From assembly GCA_030141605.1 (NCBI GenBank), contig JAQGDQ010000906.1, positions 1-30,000 of the forward strand: a DNA stretch of 30,000 bases. Reading direction: 5' to 3'. Within the stretch, counting starts at the first letter, position 1, and each line of letters starts with the position of its first letter. Shown here piece by piece: positions 1 through 8,298 of the stretch. Position numbers and translations under genes: made by a program. The DNA comes from Tubiluchus corallicola (lineage: Eukaryota; Priapulida; Priapulimorpha; Priapulimorphida; Tubiluchidae). A model generated the notes under the pieces. That model saw only the letters and a program-made list of their open reading frames with translations, was not told the DNA's origin and did no database searches.

Positions 1-35
1 TGTCTGAGGGTGTTTTTATTACAAGTAAGTGCTCA

Positions 36-62
36 ATCAGTCAATCAACCAATCAATCAATT
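36..62. repeat. short (CAAT)n-like microsatellite
   Basis: Tandem CAAT/CAGT/CAAC tetramers, slightly degenerate. A similar CAATCAAT stretch recurs at about 325-336, on the other side of the GATGA microsatellite. Confidence 0.6.
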
Positions 63-125
63 TGTATTTTACATGTGCTGAAAAGAGAGAAATGCGTCGG
101 CCGTTACTTTAATGAGACTTCGGTA

Positions 126-330
126 TCAGTAGTACGGTTCACTCACGTGTGCGTCACATTTGCAGTTAACCGAAAGATGAGATGAGATGAGATGAGATGA
201 GATGAGATGAGATGAGATGAGATGAGATGAGATGAGGTGAGATGAGATGAGATGAGATGAGATGAGATGAGATGAGATGAGATAATATTTATTTTCATAG
301 GTATGATATAAACAGTACATATTTCAATCA
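126..330 (-). repeat. dispersed repeat with internal (GATGA)n microsatellite
   Basis: About 21 tandem GATGA units occupy roughly 176-283. The flanks are not random: read on the minus strand, the segment ATGTACTGTTTATATCATAC, an AATAAATATTATC stretch, the pentamers, then TTTCGGTTAACTGCAAATG and ACGCACACGTGAGTGAACC, all recur in the same order at 8968-9062 on the plus strand. There the pentamer is TTATC with only about three units. The microsatellite is therefore internal to a dispersed element and expanded after dispersal. The AATAAA just before the pentamers resembles the 3' tails of non-LTR retroelements, but the class is not certain. The 60-residue ISSHL-type open frames across it are artefacts of a 5-bp repeat. 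Confidence 0.8.
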
Positions 331-335
331 ATCAA

Positions 336-341
336 TTTATT
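336..341 (-). promoter_or_regulatory. candidate polyadenylation signal for the IR gene
   Basis: AATAAA on the minus strand, about 195 bases downstream of the IR stop codon. A second AATAAA lies at 288-293. Position and strand fit 3'-end formation, but a hexamer in AT-rich DNA is weak evidence. Confidence 0.35.
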
Positions 342-449
342 TCACTCCAGCTATACATATACAATACATCAACATACAATATTGTTGAAACAAAAAGAAA
401 CAGTATAGGTAAAAAAACTTTGATGAAGTCAAATTAACCAAATTAACCA

Positions 450-536
450 GTAATAAAGCAGTTACCCCTTGGCCGGGTAAGCGAAAAGTCCCTAGTTCAA
501 ATCTCAGTCGTGTCACGACCTGCATTTACGTGCATT
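450..536 (+). repeat. tRNA-derived SINE head (degenerate)
   Basis: AGTTCAAATCTC at about 497-508 resembles a Pol III B box. TTACCC and GGGTAA flank the 7-base loop CTTGGCC, giving an anticodon-like stem-loop. The antisense reading contains FELGTFRLPG, the peptide signature that tRNA-derived SINEs typically give when translated backwards. No clean D arm or acceptor stem is visible, so this is a decayed SINE head and not a working tRNA gene. It sits in the presumed 3' UTR of the IR gene. Confidence 0.5.
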
Positions 537-1819
537 TCACGTAAACTTCTTGTAAGCAAACTCGCTAATAAACGTAAACAATGCTACACCGATTCCAAAT
601 ATCAGCCCCCAAAAAACTACGTTAAGTTGCTCCACATTAATTGATAGTGTGCCAACATGTTGAACTGGGGGGTCTAAACATTTTTTAAATGGCTGCAGTA
701 ACTGTTGCAGCAGTTTGTCCACAAGACCGTGTTCTTTTAACGTAACAAGAGCAAAATTTAGGACTTCTGTATAGTTACTATTCTTTGGTACAACTAATGC
801 TGTTGGCGACAAAATACTCAAACACAGGGAAACAGAAAATCTGCATACTCCGTATAATTCATAATCTTTAATTAAAAAGAACTTTGCAAAGGTGCCTTCT
901 TCAAAGTAGGTGTATTTTCCGGTAGCTGTCAGCTCTAATGCCGTTTCTGCATTGTCAGCAGGTACGTTAGCATCCGCTTTCATCCTGTGCCACAGTTGTC
1001 TAAATTCTGGTCGGTTTCTCATTTGCGTGGTGGGGCTGTGTTCGCCTACCGTGACAGGAATCGCGTCGCTGTCTATCAACTCTTGCAGCGTAGAGAAGGG
1101 ATGGACTTGCTTGCTGACGAATAGTTTACTGACCACCGTGCCCGTATATATGGCGGTGATGATGCAGGCAAAAATCCACCACCATCCGATAAGCATCCTA
1201 GCAGATAAACATCGTGGTAAATATGTCGTACCTTGTTGGAGGTATGACGACAGTGTGAACCGAGTAAAGTACGCCTTACTTTCGTTCTTTATCATCGGGG
1301 TTTCCCGTTTTCTTCCGTTCTGTATCATCGGGTTTTCCCGTTTTCTTTGGTGGTTGTTGCTGGATTTTGTAATTCCTTCCTCGTTGCATAAAAACTTGTT
1401 GCTGTAGTCAATATAGTAGAGTATTGTCCCCACTACTGTGCCATATACAAGCAGAAGCAGCCACACGGGTGTGGTGAATGGGTCTATTATACTAAAACCT
1501 TGTAATTGATGTCTTTTTGTGATAAATACACGAGAACTATAAGCAAGTGGGTGAAGAAACATCATGCGTTTCGTTCTTTCTGGTATCATTGCAGTCAATC
1601 CCAGTAACAAGTCGAATTCTCCTGTATCGATTGCATTTTTTGGCGTTTTCAAGTATCTCATGTACGTCACCTTGTACGTGAAGTTTGCCGCTCGGCTGAG
1701 CATCGTAAGCAGCTGATCTAGATACGGTTTCGTCGGATCGTCTCTCCACACGCCCACTCGAAGCAACTCTCCGTGGAGCAAAGAACTTTGTGTTCTGGAC
1801 TTTTTACCATGAAGCGCAT
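537..1819 (-). CDS. ionotropic receptor (IR/iGluR family), 3' exon
   Basis: Ligand-gated cation channel of the chemosensory ionotropic-receptor family, expected in the plasma membrane of sensory neurons. The open frame gives about 426 residues. It begins in ligand-binding lobe S1 (LLRVGVWRD, then a conserved IPERTKRMMFLHPLAYS block). M1 follows (PVWLLLLVYGTVVGTILYYI), then a pore region with QQGTTYLPRCLSARMLIGWWW, then IYTGTVVSKLF at the position of the iGluR SYTANLAAF motif. S2 and a final helix near VVFWGLIFGIGVALFTFISE come last, with stop TGA at 537-539. No in-frame ATG precedes S1. An acceptor-like TTTCTACAG ends at 1820, so I start the exon at 1819; an amino-terminal domain and signal peptide must lie in upstream exons that I could not find. 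The M1-pore linker carries an 11-residue tandem duplication. The fully open 1.3-kb frame argues for an intact gene. The exact IR subfamily and ligand cannot be told. Confidence 0.85.
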
Positions 1820-2978
1820 CTGTAGAAATTTGCAATCATTTTTTATTGTAAAACTTAAACTATGTTCACAGATGATGGTGGAATGTAGAATAACTGTATA
1901 ACTTGTTTCGTTGCCATAAAAATTCTCTCCACACACAGTGGCATAAAAGCAACAAACAATTTATTGAGAAAACCTTGCACTCAAAAACATAACCTTTAAC
2001 ATTGCTGTCTCTAGATCAACTGGAACTTGCATGCCTGAGAGAATAAAGCTGTAATCACATGACCAGACATACAAGTTCCTATTGGAAGGTACATTAAATT
2101 CATGCATACAGACCATAAATGGAAAGGTCACCTATACTCTACAGACTACTAGTTAAACCAAAATCAAAGTCTACTTGGCTTCTTTGATAGCAGAATAAAG
2201 ATTATTGGTTTACAGAAAGCTGTGTTATAATGTTATAAATTTTCTCTATTTAAATTTGAATAAGAGAGTTAGAACCAGAATTAAAGCATGAAATTAACAA
2301 GCTAATTACTCCGATTAATGAATATCTATAAAAGCAAAAGGAAACAATATTTAGAAACAAAAATCAATCTCTGACAAACTTTGTACAATTAGAGTGTAGA
2401 TGGCAGCATAGACTAAATCAGTACTTCAGTGTAGTAGACTGACAATTAAATGGATCACATAATACCACAATCGCGCACTCTGTACAATATGCGAAACAGA
2501 ACTACAATAAAGAACTATGGAGCGCATCTAAACTGTACTGCTTACACGAGTTGTTGCAATTTTCGCTCCTTCTTTTAGTTTCACACGACGTTCCTTCGAC
2601 GAGAAAACATTCGAGAAAATAAAAAACGATGGCGCAAGTTTTGAGAAATGATGCAAACGACATTCTTTGCTTTCTTTGGAAGATCGAATCGTAAACTTTA
2701 GCTGATTGGTATTATACAGTCATAATATGGCTGGCCATGCGGGAAGAATGAATATGATTTCAGCTGACCAGTTTTATACTACAATGCCAATGCGTTATCG
2801 TCGATTACTTTGTACACGTATTTGCGTTAATCATAATAGTGTGTACGCAAATTCACTGGGTGCCACTCTACGCGTTTGTTTTACCTGTCACACCTTTCTG
2901 GTATTTAATTAGACTTCTCCTGTTTCCAGCTGTGTTAATAGTACCACCTAGCTAATGTTACGTCAAAACCTAATAAAC
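1820..2978. other. no gene recognised
   Basis: AT-rich sequence. It should contain, or be spanned by, an intron of the IR gene. I searched both strands for an IR amino-terminal exon and for the RER1 exon that should precede residue GWYIV, and recognised neither. Short open frames here show no family features. Confidence 0.5.
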
Positions 2979-3535
2979 CATTTAGTGGCCTATATATTGA
3001 CTTTTAGTCAACAGAGGACAGCACCATTTTGTGGTCTATATATTGACTTTTTAGTCAATAGAGGACAGCACCATTTTGTGGCCTATATATTGACTTTTTA
3101 GTCAACAGAGGACAGCACCATTTTGTGGTCTATATATTGACTTTTTAGTCAATAGAGGACAGCACCATTTTGTGGCCTATATATTGACTTTTTAGTCAAC
3201 AGAGGACAGCACCATTTTGTGGTCTATATATTGACTTTTTAGTCAACAGGGGACAGCACCATTTTGTGGCGTATATATTGACTTTTTTAGTCAACAGAGG
3301 ACAGCACCATTTTGTGGCCTATATATTGACTTTTTAGTCAACAGAGGACAGCAGCATTTTGTGGCCTACATATTGATTTTTAGTCAACAGAGGACAGCAC
3401 CATTTTGTGGCCTACACATTGACTTTTTAGTCAACAGAGGACAGCACCATTTTGTGGCCTACATATTGACTTTTTAGTCAACAGAAAATAGCACCATTTT
3501 GTGGCCTATATATTGACTTTTTAGTCAACAGAGGT
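2979..3535. repeat. 47-bp minisatellite, 12 copies
   Basis: The GTGG landmark occurs at 2985, 3031, 3078, 3125, 3172, 3219, 3266, 3314, 3361, 3407, 3454 and 3501, giving a 46-48-bp period. Each unit contains CAGCACCATTTTGTGG and an inverted repeat TTGACT-TTTT-AGTCAA. In units ending CAATA the stem extends to 8 bp (TATTGACT/AGTCAATA). The first six units alternate GTGGCC/GTGGTC, indicating amplification as 94-bp dimers. Later units are more homogeneous and carry CTACA in place of CTATA. Confidence 0.95.
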
Positions 3536-3993
3536 AGCACAATTGTTTACTTTCAGTAGTCTGATTCATGAAGTGTGGCCGACATGTACAGTTATCATTG
3601 TTACTGGCATATGTTTCAATTAATTTACATGTTAAGCACGACAGTACAGGGCTGTCAGAAAAAGCATTTTCAAGACGGGGGATTCTTGTCTTACGGGAAG
3701 TGAAGTGATTTAAGAAAACATATTTCAGCAGAATATCTAGATGTTTCATTATTCATAATATGTTTTATCATGTCTTATTTGCATTTCACCATAATTTGTG
3801 TTTTTTTATAGAACTGGTTTGTCTCGGACAAATGCGCATTAACTTGATATACTTACATTTTACTTTCTGTCAAATTAAAACGGTTTTTGATAAGCATTTG
3901 CTAGCCTCGTGCTTTGCTGACAGCACCAATTACATTTACTTTTTTGCATTTTAGTTCTGTTATAGCTTTTATTTCAGCTAGTTTTATTTACAG
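3536..3993. other. no gene recognised; presumed RER1 intron
   Basis: AT-rich sequence between the 47-bp array and the first visible RER1 exon. Short open frames on both strands have no recognisable domain. A pyrimidine-rich run leads into the acceptor at 3992-3993. Confidence 0.5.
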
Positions 3994-4099
3994 GGATGGT
4001 ATATAGTCACATACGCTCTGGGAATCTACCACTTGAATCTGTTTATAGCCTTCTTGACGCCTAAAATCGATCCAGCGTTGGAGTATTTAGACGAATCAG
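3994..4099 (+). CDS. RER1: RER1 exon A (GWYIV to LDES)
   Basis: Acceptor TTTTATTTACAG ends at 3993 and donor GTACGC starts at 4100. The exon starts in phase 0 with [10 protein letters not shown], contains the second membrane segment and the TPKIDPA turn, and leaves one base of the Asp codon completed by the next exon. The acidic LEYLDES stretch matches the variable acidic linker found here in RER1 proteins. Confidence 0.95.
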
Positions 4100-7000
4100 G
4101 TACGCTACGGGGTGGCCCCAAAATGAGAGACCGCAGTTTTTCTTTACGCTAAGCTGTTCTTTCTAACAGTTTCGTTGAATTCCTAGAACGGAGCAAAATG
4201 ATAGTAAAAAGTTTGTTTTAACCTACTGATGATGAGAAAAAAAACGAATTCCTAAAATAAAAATGACTGCCAGCACCTGCTTAACCATTTCAGTCCCAAA
4301 TTATTTTTTAATAAGAAAAAATTTTTTGGCTTGGTACTTTTGTTCAGTATATCCATCTTATTTACACATAATAATAGTTTTTTTCTACCTATGCCAGCGT
4401 GCTAAATATAGCCTGTATCCCACAGGATATATTGGGATTCAATGGAAGCATAAAATGTGCTTCATTTTGCAACTGCTGATAATTTTTTAAAGTATTTAAG
4501 ACATTCAGTATGCATGCTATGCTGATCTGTACAAAGTCGTCTCTAAAGTACTGTACATTGCGCAGTTTTTTATGCCATGTAGATTTATAGTTTGCCATTT
4601 TATCACCATTTTTAATCTATTGTTATTGGCTTAAATCAAAATAACTATTAACAGATCAAATAACTATCAGTTTTAAAATTTTATTAATTTTAAAGGCAGA
4701 AAATATTCTCGTATCCCACGGGATACAACGGGAATGAAAGGGTTAAGAAAAGATACGCCTTTGTAACGGTTTCGTTGAATTCCTAGAACGGAGCAAAATG
4801 GTAGTAAAAAATTTGTTTTAACCTACTGGTGATGAGAAAACAAGAAATTCTTAAAATAAAAATGACGGCCAGCACCCGCTTAAGAAAAGACACGCCTTTG
4901 TAACGTTTGCACCAACAAATGATCATGGTTACCGAGTAATTTGCTGTGTAAATTTGAACAACGAACAGTTAATAAATGACAGTGTCTTTCTGAATCTTCT
5001 ATTTCAACTGCAAACTTTGAAACGAGATCAGTACGAAACAAAAAATTGAATTGAATTGAAAAAAGTACGTCTTTCAACATTTTTTTTCAAATTCAATAAC
5101 TCCGCTACGTCATCGTAGCTGGTATGGGTATATGTAATTTCATTGGTCAATTCTTTTGAGATCGAAGAATAAAGATAAAAACAGTCAAGATGCTCATTTT
5201 TAAATTTTTAGATTATTTTCATTACTTTTTTTTTCTTTAGTGTGGGACAATCTAACAAGCCCTGCTTTTTGATTGCCCGCAACACATTTACTTTTGTATG
5301 CATAGCAAACCTAACTATGGTATATCTAAACTAGTTATGTGCTCAAAGTAAACTGTATACGAATTTACTAAGCAACATACAATAGCGATAATTCTCTTGT
5401 TTATCTTTCAACCCCACAGTTGACAGTTAAGTTAGTATATTTGTAATGATGCTGTACATAACGTTGTTTAGACAACAGTATTAAAGGAAGTAGCGATATC
5501 ACTGTCTTTGTCTACCATAGGTTGACCTACGTCTAAAGACAGTTTAAATCATTTTTTCCAAAATTTGCTTCCTATTATGTATCTTACTGTTTGTTATTCA
5601 TTGAATTATTGATAACTTTTTGTTTCTTTTGATGTATTAATTATATAATAATTTTAACCAAACGGTTTAGTCTAGTGGTAATGCGTCTGCTTTCCGAACC
5701 AGCGGCCGGGTCGTACCAAAGACTTTAAAAATGGTACCTGCTGTTGCCCAGCCTGACGCGTGGTATTTAGGGTAAAAGTGGGGTAATAATAGTCTCTGTT
5801 CTGTAGTTGTAGGTTGTTATTTACAGTCGGCGATAATAGCTCTTTGAGCTAATGTTAATTGTTGACCCAAAAGCCGACTTTAAATAAAGATTATTATTAT
5901 TATTATTATTTGTGTTGATGTGAAATAAACAAACAAGTTCTAATTTGACATTTCTGATGGTTTCAGACGAGGGGCCGGAGTTGCCGACAAAACAAAACGA
6001 AGAATTCCGACCTTTCATACGACGACTGCCCGAGTTCAAGTTTTGGTACGTGTTTTTCCCAATAGAGGTCACTGTTATTAGCGAGACGCGAAAGGTGGCG
6101 CTCTTGGTGTGAAAGCGAAGAACACATTTTATGTAAATTTCGCGTTTTTCGTTTTTTGCTAAAGATTGCTTAACATTTTTCACGTGAAGGCGGTTTGTTG
6201 TGATGAACTGGCAAATAGCGTTTCATTCCGTCTCTCTCTTAGCAGGTTTTAGTGCTAACAAAGTGTATTCCTATCGTTGTAGTGTGCGCACTAATATCTC
6301 GGTTTGTCGGAACTCGCTTTTACAGATATCGGAAAAATTGCACAAAATCTGGACCTTTAAAATGTCCCACATACTACGGATACAGTCCGTTGTTTCACGA
6401 GCTGACCGCTAGTTGGTGGATCTCGCTTTGTTTACATCATTACAACAGTGTAACCAAGTAGCGTGTAACGACACGTGTGTGCCTTGTGTGTCAGGACCGG
6501 CCCCCGTACTAATCATTTTTGAGACAATTAAGCGATTGATTCTACATTACCATGAATCTAATAATTGCAGACAGTTTTTATATACTTTTGTATAGAAGTG
6601 GCCTGTACTAGACGTTTTTGAGACAATTAGGCGATTGATTCTACATTACCGTGAGTCTAATAATTGCAGACAGTTTTTATATACTTTTGCACAGAAGCGG
6701 CCCGTACTAGACGTTTTTGAGACAATTAGGCGATTGATTCTACATTACCGTGAGTCTAATAATTGCAGACAGTTTTTATATACTTTTGCATAGAAACGGC
6801 CCGTACTAGACGTTTTTGAGACAATTAGGCGATTGATTCTACATTACTGTGAGTCTAATAATTGCAGATAGTTTTTTTATACTTTTGCATAGAAGCGGCC
6901 CGTACAAGGCATTTGTGAGACAATTAGGCAATTGATTCTACATTACCATGAGTCTAATACACGGCGCCTTCCTTATTAGCTTACAATAAATACGGACATT

Positions 7001-8131
7001 CGGCAAATTCGACGATTTCTGGCAAACCAAGATGTACATGTACAATACTGTATGCATTGTTCATCACTTGCATCCGTCTTTGTTCGCAGTGACATCTGTA
7101 GTTAACATTCCTAATTGTTTTTTTTGTGTCGCCACCTGCAGTCAACATTTGTAATTATTTTTCCAGGTATTCAGCATACTGTGTGCATTGTTCATCACTT
7201 GCATCCGTCTTTGTTCACAGTGACATCTGTAGTTAACATTCCTAATTGTTTTTTTTGTGTCGCCACCTGCAGTCAACATTTGTAATTATTTTTCCAGGTA
7301 TTCAGCCACGAAGGGAATTCTTATAGCGATGGTTTGCACATTTTTTGACGCCTTCAACATCCCGGTTTTTTGGCCGATTCTTGTGATGTACTTTATAACA
7401 CTGTTCTGCATTACGATGAAGAGACAAATTAAGGTAAAACAATTTCTCGAGGTTAAAGGAAAAGGCAACGTTTTTTGGCTTGCCGGACTTATTTAGCTGT
7501 TATTCGATTCTAGTGATGTACTTTATAACACTGTTCTGCATTACGATGAAGAGACAAATTAAGGTAAAACATTTTCTCCAGGTTAAAGGAAAAGGCAACG
7601 TTTTTTGGCTTGCCGGACTTATTTAGTTGTTATTCGATTCTAGTGATGTACTTTATAACCCTGTTCTGCATTACAATGAAGAGACAAATTAAGGTAAAAC
7701 ATTTTCTCGAGGTTAAAGGAAAAGGCAACATTTTTTTGGTTTGCTCAACTTATTTATTTGTTATTCGATTCTAGTGATGTACTTTATAACCCTGTTCTGC
7801 ATTACAATGAAGAGACAAATTAAGGTAAAACATTTTCTCGAGGTTAAAGGAAAAGGCAACGTTTTCTTGGCTTGCTCGACTTATTTAGTTGTTATTCGAT
7901 TCTAGTGATGTACTTTATAACACTGTTCTGCATTACGATGAAGAGACAAATTAAGGTAAAACATTTTCTCGAGGTTAAAGGAAAAGGCAACATTTTTTTG
8001 GCTTGCTCGACTTATTTAGTTGTTATTCGATTCTAGTGATGTACTTTATAACTCTGTTCTGTATTACAATGAAGAGACAAATTAAGGTAAAACATTTTCT
8101 CGAGGTTAAAGGAAAAGGCAACGTTTTTTGG

Positions 8132-8164
<33 letters not shown>

Positions 8165-8242
8165 TATATATGTTCAGATATATATATACAGATATATATG
8201 TGTGAGTATATATCTGTATATATATATATCTGAACATATATA

Positions 8243-8298
<56 letters not shown>

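Noticed and set aside
450-536. Functional tRNA (UGG anticodon-like loop)
   Set aside because: No proper D arm, weak T arm and no acceptor pairing; better explained as a decayed SINE head.
910-1407. 165-codon plus-strand open frame
   Set aside because: Lies antisense inside the IR exon, which has clear family motifs; a shadow frame.
2706-2912. Missing RER1 5' exon in the 68-codon plus-strand frame
   Set aside because: No resemblance to the RER1 first-helix region and no donor in the required phase before 3994.
2959-3540. CRISPR-like array (regular repeats with inverted arms)
   Set aside because: The units are contiguous with no unique spacers, and the window is a spliced eukaryotic locus.
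5821-6183. 120-codon minus-strand frame
   Set aside because: Antisense to RER1 exon B and a SINE tail; its poly-Asn stretch is the (ATT)n tail.
7257-7496. 79-codon plus-strand frame as a stand-alone gene
   Set aside because: It is RER1 exon C read through its flanking introns; the true borders are at 7298 and 7433.
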